Shown: positions 56,061 to 64,000 of the stretch, one piece after another
Numbering within the stretch: position 1 is the stretch's first letter
Layout: each line of letters begins with the position of its first letter
Source of the DNA: Yoonia sp. I 8.24
GTDB lineage: Bacteria > Pseudomonadota > Alphaproteobacteria > Rhodobacterales > Rhodobacteraceae
Assembly: GCF_022096995.1 (NCBI RefSeq)
Contig: NZ_JACXGQ010000003.1
Span: 372,001 to 436,000, forward strand
Direction of reading: 5' to 3'
Length of the DNA stretch: 64,000 nt
Program-made: the position numbers and the translations under genes
Notes under the pieces: generated by a model
The model's database searches: none
What the model was told of the DNA's origin: nothing
What the model saw: only the letters and a program-made list of their open reading frames with translations

Positions 56061-57218
56061 ATGAAAAAGATTACCACGACCGAAGCTTTGGCGAGTTTTT
56101 GCAAGGAAGCTGCGAAGCGGGCCTATGTGACCGTCGATACTGAATTTCTGCGCGAACGCACCTATTATTCCAAACTTTGCCTTGTCCAACTGGCCTATCA
56201 GGATGAGAATGGCGAAGACGCTGTGCTGGTCGATCCGCTGGTTGATGGGATTTCGCTTGAACCGCTTTATGATCTGTTTCGCGATCATGGCGTCGTTAAA
56301 GTGTTCCATGCGGCACGCCAAGACCTTGAAATTTTCTATGTAGACGAAGGTGTTATCCCAGAACCTTTATTCGATACACAAGTTGCCGCGATGGTCTGCG
56401 GCTTTGGCGAACAGGTCGGATATGAAACGCTTGTGCGCAAAATCGCCAAGGCCGATTTAGATAAGTCTTCTCGGTTTACCGATTGGTCCCGCCGCCCGTT
56501 GACGGATGCGCAGGCGACCTATGCTTTGGGCGATGTGACGCATTTGCGCGATATTTATGAATTCCTCTCGGCGCAGCTTGCTAAGACGAGCCGCAAGAAA
56601 TGGGTCGCCGAAGAAATGGCCGTTTTGCAAAACCCGGAAACCTATCAGGCGGACCCGGAGAATGCATGGAAGCGGGTCAAGACGCGCACGCAATCGGGAC
56701 GCTTTTTAGCAATCGTACGCGAACTTGCGCGGTTCCGCGAAATCTATGCCCAAGAACGCAATATCCCACGTAACCGCGTGTATAAAGACGATGCTTTGGT
56801 TGAGCTCGCATCCACCAAACCGAAGTCTGAACAGGATCTAGGTCGTTTGCGCCTTTTGCTGCGCGAAGCTCGCAAAGGTGATATTGCGCAGGGCATTCTG
56901 AAAGCCGTGCAAGACGGGCTGAACGTGGCCCCCGAAGACATGCCAACCGTCGTGAACCCGCGTGCTAAACTGCAGGTAAACCCGGCCTTGGCGGATATGT
57001 TGCGCGTTTTGCTCAAGGCGAAGACAGACCATGAAGGTGTTGCGCCAAAGCTGATCGCGACCTCTGCCGATTTGGATGCGCTTGCTGGCGGCGAACGCGA
57101 TGTGCCTGCTCTCAAGGGGTGGCGACGTGAGGTCTTTGGTCATGATGCGCTGCGCATGTGTGATGGGCTTGTGGGGCTAGCTGTAAAGGGCCAAAAGGTT
57201 GTGACCGTCGCCCTTTGA
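56061..57218 (+). CDS. rnd: Ribonuclease D
   Basis: 385 residues. The DEDD 3'-5' exonuclease domain (about 1-175) shows YVTVDTEFLRERTYY (DxE), VKVFHAARQDLEIFY and YALGDVTHLRDIYEFL (second and third Asp with the Y/H motif). An HRDC domain follows (about 205-285: LARFREIYAQERNIPRNRVYKDDALVELA). It trims tRNA 3' precursors. 75 bp after purN; separate promoter possible. Length matches alphaproteobacterial RNase D. Confidence 0.95.
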   Translation: MKKITTTEALASFCKEAAKRAYVTVDTEFLRERTYYSKLCLVQLAYQDENGEDAVLVDPLVDGISLEPLYDLFRDHGVVKVFHAARQDLEIFYVDEGVIPEPLFDTQVAAMVCGFGEQVGYETLVRKIAKADLDKSSRFTDWSRRPLTDAQATYALGDVTHLRDIYEFLSAQLAKTSRKKWVAEEMAVLQNPETYQADPENAWKRVKTRTQSGRFLAIVRELARFREIYAQERNIPRNRVYKDDALVELASTKPKSEQDLGRLRLLLREARKGDIAQGILKAVQDGLNVAPEDMPTVVNPRAKLQVNPALADMLRVLLKAKTDHEGVAPKLIATSADLDALAGGERDVPALKGWRREVFGHDALRMCDGLVGLAVKGQKVVTVAL

Positions 57219-57240
57219 ACGACAAAGATTGAGAATACAA

Positions 57241-57648
57241 ATGGCAAACGCTGACTTTGAAGACCTCGTCGACACCTTTGAATTCCTTGAGGATTGGGAA
57301 GACCGCTATCGCCATGTGATCGACATGGGCAAGGCGATGGACCCGCTAGAAGAAGCACTGCGCGTGCCTGCAACCAAGGTTGATGGCTGCGCCAGTCAAG
57401 TCTGGCTCGTGCCACAGATCAATGACGGTGTGTTTACCTTTCGCGGGGCATCGGATGCGATGATCGTGCAGGGGCTGATTGCGGTTTTATCAGCGCTGTA
57501 TAATGGCCAGCTTGTTGCGGATGTGCTGAAAACGGATGCGCCCGCTGAATTAGCGCGTTTGGGGTTGAATGATCACCTTTCGGCGCAGCGCTCCAATGGG
57601 TTGCGCGCGATGGTCGAGCGTATTCGCGAAACGGCTGCTGCAGCTTAA
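57241..57648 (+). CDS. sufE: SufE family sulfur acceptor
   Basis: 135 residues from ATG 57241. FEFLEDWEDRYRHVIDMGK and KVDGCASQVWLVP with the sulfur-accepting cysteine (about Cys54) are diagnostic. SufE takes persulfide from the cysteine desulfurase SufS and passes it to SufBCD for Fe-S cluster assembly. No other suf genes are here, as is common for isolated sufE. Its stop overlaps the convergent DUF1638 stop by four bases. Confidence 0.94.
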   Translation: MANADFEDLVDTFEFLEDWEDRYRHVIDMGKAMDPLEEALRVPATKVDGCASQVWLVPQINDGVFTFRGASDAMIVQGLIAVLSALYNGQLVADVLKTDAPAELARLGLNDHLSAQRSNGLRAMVERIRETAAAA

Positions 57649-58268
57649 GCTTCCCCGATTGCCGCGGCTAAGTCGCCATAGCCGGTAAACCGATATTCGA
57701 ATTCCAGCCCCAGCCGATCTGCGCATTCACGTGCCTTTTCAAACAGTTCTGGGTCTTTGACTTGCGCTTGATAAACCAGCTTTTCGTAGTTCCCAAAATA
57801 CATGTCGCGCAGTTGCGGATGCTTGGAAAGGCCCAGAGGTTCCCAGACAAAGGCATCAAATTGGCGGACCAAGAAATCCGTGAGATAAAAGGACGTGACC
57901 TCATCAAGGGCGGCAAAGGCGTCATTGCCTTCATAAAATGAATAGCAATGCGGCCCGGCGATCATTTTTACGCCCATTTCATCGCAGGCGGCTTGTAGCC
58001 CTCCGCCGGTGCCGCAATCTGCGTATACAACAAAGATACGATCATACTGGGCGCGGTTTTGCGTTACGATTTCGCGGACGGCTGGCGTGATTTTTTCGGG
58101 GTGATTGTGATAGATGGCAGGTAGGCATTGCAGGTCAAGGTGGTCCCACCCGTTCCCTTTGCGCAGCGCAATGATTTCACGCGCAAGCGCCCCGCAGGCG
58201 ATCAACAAGACCCGTCCATGCCCTTTGGGCGCTAAACCATCATGCGTGAGGCTGGCGTCTGTGCTCAT
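57645..58268 (-). CDS. DUF1638 family protein, linked to corrinoid methyl transfer
   Basis: 207 residues from ATG 58268; the longer frame is not favoured. VLLIACGALAREIIALRK, LQCLPAIYHNHPEKI, FVVYADCGTGGGLQ and GPHCYSFYEG give the Cys- and His-containing features of DUF1638. Such genes often lie beside corrinoid or methyltransferase genes in bacteria and methanogens, and here it is the third gene of a leftward unit led by a corrinoid protein. Biochemical role not established. Its start overlaps the preceding small membrane gene (ATGA). Confidence 0.8.
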   Translation of the reverse strand: MSTDASLTHDGLAPKGHGRVLLIACGALAREIIALRKGNGWDHLDLQCLPAIYHNHPEKITPAVREIVTQNRAQYDRIFVVYADCGTGGGLQAACDEMGVKMIAGPHCYSFYEGNDAFAALDEVTSFYLTDFLVRQFDAFVWEPLGLSKHPQLRDMYFGNYEKLVYQAQVKDPELFEKARECADRLGLEFEYRFTGYGDLAAAIGEA

Positions 58269-58423
58269 CGTTTCGTCGCAAGAAAGCGTAGGCCAATGGT
58301 CAGCGCCAAAAGGATCACGACGCCAAATGGGGTCAACCCGCCTGCGCGGGTGAGTACCCAAACAGTCACCGCCGCAAGGGCGATGACGCTGATGAGAAGA
58401 ATGGCAAGTGTTCTGCGCGGCAT
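58265..58423 (-). CDS. 52-residue two-helix membrane protein
   Basis: ATG 58423 has AGGAG five bases upstream and the stop overlaps the DUF1638 start, which supports a real gene. Two hydrophobic helices (about residues 6-24 and 32-48) are separated by a TRAGGLTP turn; basic ends suggest both termini in the cytoplasm. A longer frame upstream exists but has no start signal. No family recognised. It is inserted between the corrinoid protein and DUF1638 genes. Confidence 0.65.
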   Translation of the reverse strand: MPRRTLAILLISVIALAAVTVWVLTRAGGLTPFGVVILLALTIGLRFLATKR

Positions 58424-58469
58424 CTGATCTCCTGTCATGGGATATAGATAAGATGCCGCGTCATAATTG

Positions 58470-59177
58470 CTAGATGGCAGCAGCACCTTGATTGTGTTTG
58501 CGGGCCATGAAATCTTTGGCGGTTTCCACGGCGACAGCCGCATCACGGCAATAGGCGTCTGCGCCAATGGCTTTGCCGAATTCTTCGTTCAGCGGCGCAC
58601 CACCGACCAGCACGATATAGTCGTCGCGCATGCCTTTTTCGATCATCGTGTCGATCACGACTTTCATATAAGGCATTGTGGTGGTCAACAGGGCGGACAT
58701 GCCCAAAATATCAGGCTGTTCTGCTTCGATGGCTTCGAGGTAGGATTCAACAGCGTTATTGATGCCCAGATCCAAAACCTCAAACCCGGCGCCTTCCATC
58801 ATCATTGCAACAAGGTTTTTACCGATGTCGTGAATATCGCCTTTGACGGTGCCAATAACCATTTTGCCCATGCGCGGTGCGCCTGTGGCAATCAGTAGTG
58901 GCTTGAGGATGGCCATGCCGCCCTTCATCGCGTTGGCGGCCAGAAGAACCTCTGGGACAAAAAGAATCCCGTCGCGGAAATCATGGCCGACGATGGTCAT
59001 GCCACCGACAAGCGCTTCGGTCAGGACCTTGTAAGGTGCCCAGCCGCGCGCGATCAGAAGGTTCACACCTTCTTCGATTTCGTCCTTCATCCCATCATAA
59101 AGGTCGTCAAACATCTGCGCGACAAGATCTTCGTCGTTCAGTTCGGACAGGATGATGTCATCTTCTTCGTCGGACAT
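58470..59177 (-). CDS. Corrinoid (cobalamin)-binding protein, B12 module of split methionine synthase
   Basis: 235 residues with GAGG upstream of ATG 59177. An N-terminal helical cap domain (about 15-100; FVPEVLLAANAMKGG as in MetH) precedes the Rossmann B12 domain with the cobalt-ligand motif KGDIHDIGKN (His116), then GMSALLTTTMPYMK and VLVGGAPLNEEF. It carries the methyl group between a pterin methyltransferase and an acceptor. With the homocysteine module (17056), pterin module (37240) and RamA-like protein (17962) in the window, it most likely belongs to the split methionine synthase. A methylamine-type corrinoid partner is the alternative. Confidence 0.9.
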   Translation of the reverse strand: MSDEEDDIILSELNDEDLVAQMFDDLYDGMKDEIEEGVNLLIARGWAPYKVLTEALVGGMTIVGHDFRDGILFVPEVLLAANAMKGGMAILKPLLIATGAPRMGKMVIGTVKGDIHDIGKNLVAMMMEGAGFEVLDLGINNAVESYLEAIEAEQPDILGMSALLTTTMPYMKVVIDTMIEKGMRDDYIVLVGGAPLNEEFGKAIGADAYCRDAAVAVETAKDFMARKHNQGAAAI

Positions 59178-59274
59178 TTGGCACCTCGTTTGCGTTTCTC
59201 CTTACGTAATGCGCCCAAAATGATTTGGCCAGCCAGTGAATTGCGACATTCGCAAATTCAAACCCGACTTACCG

Positions 59275-59303
59275 TTGCTTGCGTTCTTCATTTGTTCTAA
59301 TTT
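59275..59303 (+). promoter_or_regulatory. imuA promoter with SOS (LexA) box
   Basis: TTGCTT (59275-59280) and TAATTT (59298-59303) are 17 bases apart. GTTC-N7-GTTC (59283-59297) fills the spacer exactly and is a perfect alphaproteobacterial LexA site. The layout predicts damage-inducible expression of imuA-imuB-dnaE2. Confidence 0.88.
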
Positions 59304-59343
59304 GTGGATGGGCAAGGTGCCCATTGTGAATAGATTTGCCGTT

Positions 59344-59922
59344 ATGACTGATTTTTGGTCCCATTTCCCCCCCCAAAATACCCGCACCCACGAGGCATGC
59401 GGGCTTTCGGCGCCTGCGTTTGCTGCTGCTTTGGCGGGTCATCTGTGCGGGGCGAACGGTAAAACGGTGTTTTGGCTGCGCGAATCGTGGCAGAACGCGC
59501 AGCTGAACCCGGTTGGGTTTGCGTCTTATTTGGACCCCAAGCAGTTGCTTATTGCCCAAGCTGCGCGCCAGATCGATGCGCTCGCCGCCGCAGAGGAGGC
59601 CTTGCGATCAGGCCATATCGCCCTTGTGGTGATCGAACTGAGCCAAGGGATCGGGTTGACCGAAGGGCGGCGATTGCAGCTCGCCGCCCAAGAGGGGGGG
59701 GCGACGGGTCTATGTCTGCTGTCCGAGGAAATGGGCAGTAATGCCGCACAGACCCGCTGGCGATGTACCCCGGTTTTTGATCCAAACGAGGCGGCTGTGG
59801 ACTCGACTTTGCAGAATTGGGAAATTATAAAGAACAAATCGGGAACGTTGACAAATTGGAACGTAGGGTGGCATGCGCAAACGCGTCGTATCAATGTGGT
59901 TTCCAAATCTGCCCAGCGATAG
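59344..59922 (+). CDS. imuA: SOS mutagenesis protein ImuA
   Basis: 192 residues from ATG 59344, preferred because the promoter at 59275-59303 would put the upstream in-frame starts at or before the transcript start. A short RecA/SulA-like protein: THEACGLSAPAFAAALAGHLCG, KTVFWLRESW, LLIAQAARQIDALAAAEEALRSG, and VVIELSQGIGLTEGRRLQLAAQEGGATGLCLLSEE. ImuA works with ImuB and the polymerase DnaE2 in error-prone repair. Its 3' end overlaps imuB by 50 bp. Confidence 0.85.
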   Translation: MTDFWSHFPPQNTRTHEACGLSAPAFAAALAGHLCGANGKTVFWLRESWQNAQLNPVGFASYLDPKQLLIAQAARQIDALAAAEEALRSGHIALVVIELSQGIGLTEGRRLQLAAQEGGATGLCLLSEEMGSNAAQTRWRCTPVFDPNEAAVDSTLQNWEIIKNKSGTLTNWNVGWHAQTRRINVVSKSAQR

Positions 59923-61336
59923 GGTTGTGCGCGCTGGAGCGCTAAATGGCGATGACACGGGCCCCTTTGTTGTCACACATCACGCGAAAAATACTGACCG
60001 GATTTATTGCCTGAACAATGCGGCTGCGGCCCAAGGGCTGCACCGGGATATGGGGTTTTCGGACGCGCGCGCCTATTGCCCTGATCTGCAAAGCTGTCCC
60101 GCTGATCCGATTGCTGACGCGCGGTTTCTGCACATGCTTGCACGCTGGGGAAAACGCTATTGCCCTTGGGTGGGGGTCGACGGGAGTGATGGGCTTTTGC
60201 TGAACATCGCAGGGTCGGCGCATCTGTTTGGCGGTGAAGACGCCATGCTTAACGACATGCGCCACCGTTTGACGCACGCGGGGGTGCAGGGCCGTGTGGC
60301 TGTGGCTGATACGCGCGGTGCGGCTTGGGCGTTGACGCATTTCGGGCAAAGGGCGCAGGGCGAAGACATCGCGCACCTGCCTGTTGCCGCGCTGCGGTTA
60401 GATACCAAAACGGATGCCACGTTGCAGCGGCTTGGTTTGCGTAATATTTCGGATCTGATCGCGCTCCCACGGGCCACAATCGCGCGCCGCTTTGGCCCCG
60501 ATGTGGTGCTGCGTTTGGATCAGGCAACAGGCGCGCGCGACGAAGATATTTCTCCGCTCAAAGACGCACCCAATTACGGGGTGCGGATGACCTTGCCTGA
60601 TCCTATCGGGCTGAGTGGTGATGTGATGGCGGGGGCGGAACGGTTGTTAGAACGGCTGTGTGCAAAGCTCAAAGATCAAGACATGGGCGCGCGTAAATTG
60701 CAGCTGCATTTGCGCCGCGTTGATCAAGGCGCGCAGATTGTCGAATTGCGACTGGCCGCGCCCATGCGCGATGCGGCGCGGATTTTGCCACTGTTTGAAC
60801 GCGGCGTTGACGAGGTCGACGCAGGCTATGGTATTGATCAGATAAGATTAACGGCCATTCAGGTCGAACCCTTGCCCAAGGCGCAGATCACCCATGGGGT
60901 GGCCACGCGCACCCAAGGCATCGACGATTTGATTACCCGTATTGGCAACCGGATTGGATTAGACAACATTCATCGGTTTTTGCCCGCCGATAGCCATATC
61001 CCCGAACGCAGCTTTCAAATCGCCGCGGCCGCCTATAGCCGGGCCGAAGGCGCATGGGCGGCATTGCGTCCACGCCCATTACAATTGTTTGCGCCCGAAC
61101 CGATTGCAGGAGCAGGCGCGCGCCCACCGCAGCACTTTCGTTGGCGGCGCATGGCATTGACGGTGGGGCATGCAACAGGCCCCGAACGGATCGCGCCAGA
61201 ATGGTGGCTGGCGGATGATAATTGGCGGTCTGGCCTGCGTGATTATTGGAAGGTGGACACGGTGCAAGGGCGCAGGCTTTGGCTGTATTACACGCCGCAA
61301 AATCCGGGCTGGTTTGTGCAGGGGGAATTCGCATGA
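59873..61336 (+). CDS. imuB: ImuB, Y-family polymerase-like mutasome subunit
   Basis: 487 residues. RKRVVSMWFPNLPSDRV at the start and the Y-family-like palm, fingers and little-finger order (VGVDGSDGLLLNIAGSAHLFGGE; LQRLGLRNISDLIALPRATIARRFG, an HhH-like region) identify ImuB. The family lacks the polymerase catalytic acidic residues and acts as the hub that binds the beta clamp, ImuA and DnaE2. The C-terminal part (about 340-487) is the ImuB-specific tail. It ends in an ATGA overlap with dnaE2. Confidence 0.93.
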   Translation: MRKRVVSMWFPNLPSDRVVRAGALNGDDTGPFVVTHHAKNTDRIYCLNNAAAAQGLHRDMGFSDARAYCPDLQSCPADPIADARFLHMLARWGKRYCPWVGVDGSDGLLLNIAGSAHLFGGEDAMLNDMRHRLTHAGVQGRVAVADTRGAAWALTHFGQRAQGEDIAHLPVAALRLDTKTDATLQRLGLRNISDLIALPRATIARRFGPDVVLRLDQATGARDEDISPLKDAPNYGVRMTLPDPIGLSGDVMAGAERLLERLCAKLKDQDMGARKLQLHLRRVDQGAQIVELRLAAPMRDAARILPLFERGVDEVDAGYGIDQIRLTAIQVEPLPKAQITHGVATRTQGIDDLITRIGNRIGLDNIHRFLPADSHIPERSFQIAAAAYSRAEGAWAALRPRPLQLFAPEPIAGAGARPPQHFRWRRMALTVGHATGPERIAPEWWLADDNWRSGLRDYWKVDTVQGRRLWLYYTPQNPGWFVQGEFA

Positions 61337-64000
61337 TCGCGCGCCCACCATCTATCGCACCGGGCTATGCCGAATTGGGGGTGACCACAAATTTCACCTT
61401 TTTGCGCGGCGCGTCGCACCCCGAAGAAATGATCGCGCGGGCTGCTGAGTTAGGGCTGCAGGCGCTGGCGATCACGGACCATAATTCACTGGCGGGGGTG
61501 GTGCGCGGGTTTTCGGCGCTGCGCGAATTGCGCCGCGCGGTCCCTGACCGCCATTTGCCTAAATTGATCATCGGCACGCGGTTAATCTTGCGTGATTGCG
61601 ACACGCATTGGTTGGCACTACCGCATGATCGGGCGGGCTATGCCAATCTGACGCGATTGCTGACCTTGGGGAAACGGCGGGCACCTAAGGGCGACTGTTA
61701 TTTGGACCTGCGCGATCTGGAACAGGGCGGGGCAGGGATGACGCTGATCGCCTTGCCACAAAAAGGGTTACGCGCCAGCCAAGCCGATATCACGCGCCTG
61801 CGCAAATGCTATCCAAGTGATGTCTATCTGGGGGCCGCCCCCCGCTATGACGGCAGCGACCAACGTTATTTTGATGCCTGCGCGCGGCTTGCGCTGCGCT
61901 GTGCTGCACCGATGGTGGCGGTGGGGGATGTATTGATGCATCACGGGTCGCGCCGACAGCTTGCCGATGTGCTGACCTGCATGCGCGAGCATATCACGAT
62001 TGATCAGATCGGCACGCGCGCACTGCCCAATGCGGAACGGCGGCTGAAAGGCGCGGGCGACATGCAGCGGCTATTTGCGCGCCACCCCGCCGCCTTACGC
62101 CGCACGGTGCAAATCGCCGCCAAATCCAGCTTTTGCCTATCGGAGTTAAGCTATGAATACCCCGATGAGATTTCCGGCGATGAACCCCCGCAAGATCGGC
62201 TCGTGCGGTTGGCGCATGCAGGGCTGCAAATGCGCTATCCACAAGGGGCGCCAGACCGCGCGATTGCGCAGATGCATAAAGAGCTGGATCTTGTCAAAGC
62301 GCTTGATTTTCCTGCCTATTTTCTCACGGTTCATGACATCGTGCAATTTGCACGCGGGCAGGGGATTTTGTGCCAAGGGCGCGGATCAGCGGCCAATTCT
62401 ATCCTGTGTTATCTGCTTGGGATCACCGATGTCAGCCCCGAAACCATTACGATGGTGGTGGAACGGTTTGTGTCTGAACACCGCGGCGAGCCGCCAGATA
62501 TCGACGTTGATTTTGAACATGAGCGTCGCGAAGAGGTGATCCAGCATATCTATGCCAAATACGGGCGACACCGTGCCGGGCTTTGTGCGACAGTGATCCA
62601 TTTTCGGTCGCGTGCTGCCATCCGCGAGGTGGGCAAAGTTATGGGGTTGTCCCAAGATGTGACCGCCAACCTGTCGGGGCAAATCTGGGGCATGTCGAAC
62701 GGCGGGGCGGACCCCGAACGGATTAAAGAGTTGGGTCTTGATATGTCTGACCCACGACTGGCGCAGACGATCAAGTTGATCGGCGACATCATCGGGTTTC
62801 CGCGCCATCTGTCACAACATGTTGGCGGGTTTATCATCACGAAGGGGCGGTTGGATGAACTCTGCCCGATTGAAAACGCCGCGATGGATGACCGCACGAT
62901 TATCGAATGGGACAAGGACGATATCGACGCGTTGGGGATTCTAAAGGTCGATATTCTATCACTGGGAATGCTGACCTGTATCCGCAAAAGCTTTGATCTG
63001 ATCGCGCAGCATGGCGGGCCAGACTATAGTATTGCCAGCGTGCCGCAGGGGGACGAACGGACCTTTGACATGCTCTGCGTGGCCGATGCAATTGGTGTGT
63101 TTCAGGTCGAAAGCCGGGCGCAGATGAACTTCTTGCCACGGATGCAACCGCGCATATTTTACGATCTGGTGATCGAGGTTGCCATCGTGCGTCCCGGGCC
63201 GATCCAAGGGGGGATGGTGCACCCTTATATCAACCGCCGGCAAGGCAAAGAGCCAGTGTCATTCCCGTCGACAGAGCTTGAGAACGTGTTGGGCAAGACG
63301 CTAGGCGTGCCTTTGTTCCAAGAACAAGCGATGCAAATTGCCGTGGTGGCCGCCGGGTTTTCACCGTCCGAGGCGGATAAGCTGCGCCGGTCTATGGCGA
63401 CGTTTCGGCGGATGGGCACCATCGGAGAATTGCGCGACAAGTTCATCGCAGGGATGCGCGCGCGCGGGTATGAACCCGAATTTGCGCAAAGCTGCTTTTC
63501 ACAGATCGAAGGCTTTGGGGAATACGGGTTCCCCGAAAGCCATGCCGCCGCCTTTGCGATGCTGGCCTATGTGTCGGCTTGGCTCAAATGTCACCATCCG
63601 GCGGCGTTTGCATGTGGGCTGCTTAATTCGCAGCCGATGGGGTTTTATGCGCCTGCGCAAATTGTGCGCGATGCACGCGAACATCAGATTGAGGTCCGCC
63701 CGATCTGCGTGAATACCAGTGACTGGGACAATACGCTTGAAAAACGCAGCGATGGGGCGCTGGCGCTGCGGCTTGGGTTTCGCCAAATCAAAGGGTTTCG
63801 CGCAGAGGATGCCGCGTGGATCGTGGCCGCGCGGGGCAACGGCTACCGTGATCCGCAATCATTATGGTTGCGCGCGGGCGTTGGCCCGCCTGTTCTGGAG
63901 CGTCTGGCCGAGGCAGACGCCTATGCAGATATGGGGCTGGGGCGGCGCGATGCGCTTTGGGCGGTGAAGGCGATCAAAGGCAACCAGCCGCTGCCGCTGT
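61333..64000 (+). CDS. dnaE2: Error-prone DNA polymerase DnaE2 (ImuC), C-terminus outside window
   Basis: The frame is open from ATG 61333 to the window end (889 codons; family length is about 1,100). An N-terminal PHP domain (YAELGVTTNFTFLRGASHPEEM, ITDHNSLAGVVR) leads to the DNA polymerase III alpha core: GILCQGRGSAANSILCYLLGIT, PPDIDVDFEHERREEVIQ with catalytic aspartates, LKVDILSLGMLT, and VPLFQEQAMQIA with GFGEYGFPESHAAAFAMLAY. It does translesion synthesis with ImuA and ImuB under LexA control. Confidence 0.96.
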   Translation, partial: MIARPPSIAPGYAELGVTTNFTFLRGASHPEEMIARAAELGLQALAITDHNSLAGVVRGFSALRELRRAVPDRHLPKLIIGTRLILRDCDTHWLALPHDRAGYANLTRLLTLGKRRAPKGDCYLDLRDLEQGGAGMTLIALPQKGLRASQADITRLRKCYPSDVYLGAAPRYDGSDQRYFDACARLALRCAAPMVAVGDVLMHHGSRRQLADVLTCMREHITIDQIGTRALPNAERRLKGAGDMQRLFARHPAALRRTVQIAAKSSFCLSELSYEYPDEISGDEPPQDRLVRLAHAGLQMRYPQGAPDRAIAQMHKELDLVKALDFPAYFLTVHDIVQFARGQGILCQGRGSAANSILCYLLGITDVSPETITMVVERFVSEHRGEPPDIDVDFEHERREEVIQHIYAKYGRHRAGLCATVIHFRSRAAIREVGKVMGLSQDVTANLSGQIWGMSNGGADPERIKELGLDMSDPRLAQTIKLIGDIIGFPRHLSQHVGGFIITKGRLDELCPIENAAMDDRTIIEWDKDDIDALGILKVDILSLGMLTCIRKSFDLIAQHGGPDYSIASVPQGDERTFDMLCVADAIGVFQVESRAQMNFLPRMQPRIFYDLVIEVAIVRPGPIQGGMVHPYINRRQGKEPVSFPSTELENVLGKTLGVPLFQEQAMQIAVVAAGFSPSEADKLRRSMATFRRMGTIGELRDKFIAGMRARGYEPEFAQSCFSQIEGFGEYGFPESHAAAFAMLAYVSAWLKCHHPAAFACGLLNSQPMGFYAPAQIVRDAREHQIEVRPICVNTSDWDNTLEKRSDGALALRLGFRQIKGFRAEDAAWIVAARGNGYRDPQSLWLRAGVGPPVLERLAEADAYADMGLGRRDALWAVKAIKGNQPLPL

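Noticed and set aside
59873..59922. Frameshift joining imuA and imuB
   Set aside because: The 50-bp overlap is between two complete genes with their own family features; overlaps are common in this operon type.

Overview
The window reads as chromosome of a marine alphaproteobacterium, most likely Rhodobacteraceae (Roseobacter group). The grounds are the zwf-pgl-pgi order, an agl alpha-glucoside operon, CckA, SOS boxes of the alphaproteobacterial direct-repeat type (GTTC-N7-GTTC), an imuA-imuB-dnaE2 cassette, a methionine synthase split into separate proteins, and tight gene packing with many ATGA/TAATG overlaps. No database search was possible; calls rest on motifs, lengths and context.

Layout. 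1-3.2 kb: end of zwf, then pgl and pgi. 3.2-7.5 kb: a prepilin-peptidase-like protein lacking one catalytic Asp, RidA, a sulfotransferase-like protein and two glycosyltransferases. 7.5-12.4 kb: accessory stretch with an XRE-HTH/TPR-like regulator, a divergent 59-codon ORF with a near-perfect ribosome binding site, a low-GC membrane protein, remnants of two phage genes, and several copies of a degenerate intergenic repeat. 12.4-16.5 kb: ACC deaminase, an AceE/MdeB-type 2-oxoacid dehydrogenase E1 and a divergent Lrp regulator. 16.9 kb: tRNA-Gly(CCC). 17-20 kb: homocysteine S-methyltransferase and a RamA-like corrinoid reactivator. 20-26.9 kb: a sulfotransferase-like protein, guaB, an MBL hydrolase, rsmB and cckA. 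26.9-37.2 kb: alpha-glucoside locus, glk-bgl-lacI on minus and aglEFGAK on plus, with a palindromic operator between. 37.2-39.6 kb: pterin-binding methyltransferase, MTHFR and a virulence-factor-domain protein. 39.8-54 kb: ppx-like, rlmE, recA, alaS, typA, icd and scattered membrane or surface genes. 54-59 kb: tRNA-Ile2(CAT), purMN, rnd, sufE, then DUF1638, a tiny membrane protein and a corrinoid protein. 59.3-64 kb: imuA-imuB-dnaE2, with dnaE2 running off the window.

How the parts connect. Sugars taken up by AglEFGK and cut by AglA or the GH1 enzyme give glucose, which Glk phosphorylates for Pgi, Zwf and Pgl. Three separate loci together encode homocysteine-, pterin- and corrinoid-binding modules, a reactivator and MTHFR: a full methyl-transfer route from methylene-THF to methionine. 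ACC deaminase releases 2-oxobutyrate, the likely substrate of the adjacent E1. recA and imuA both carry SOS boxes placed on their promoters.
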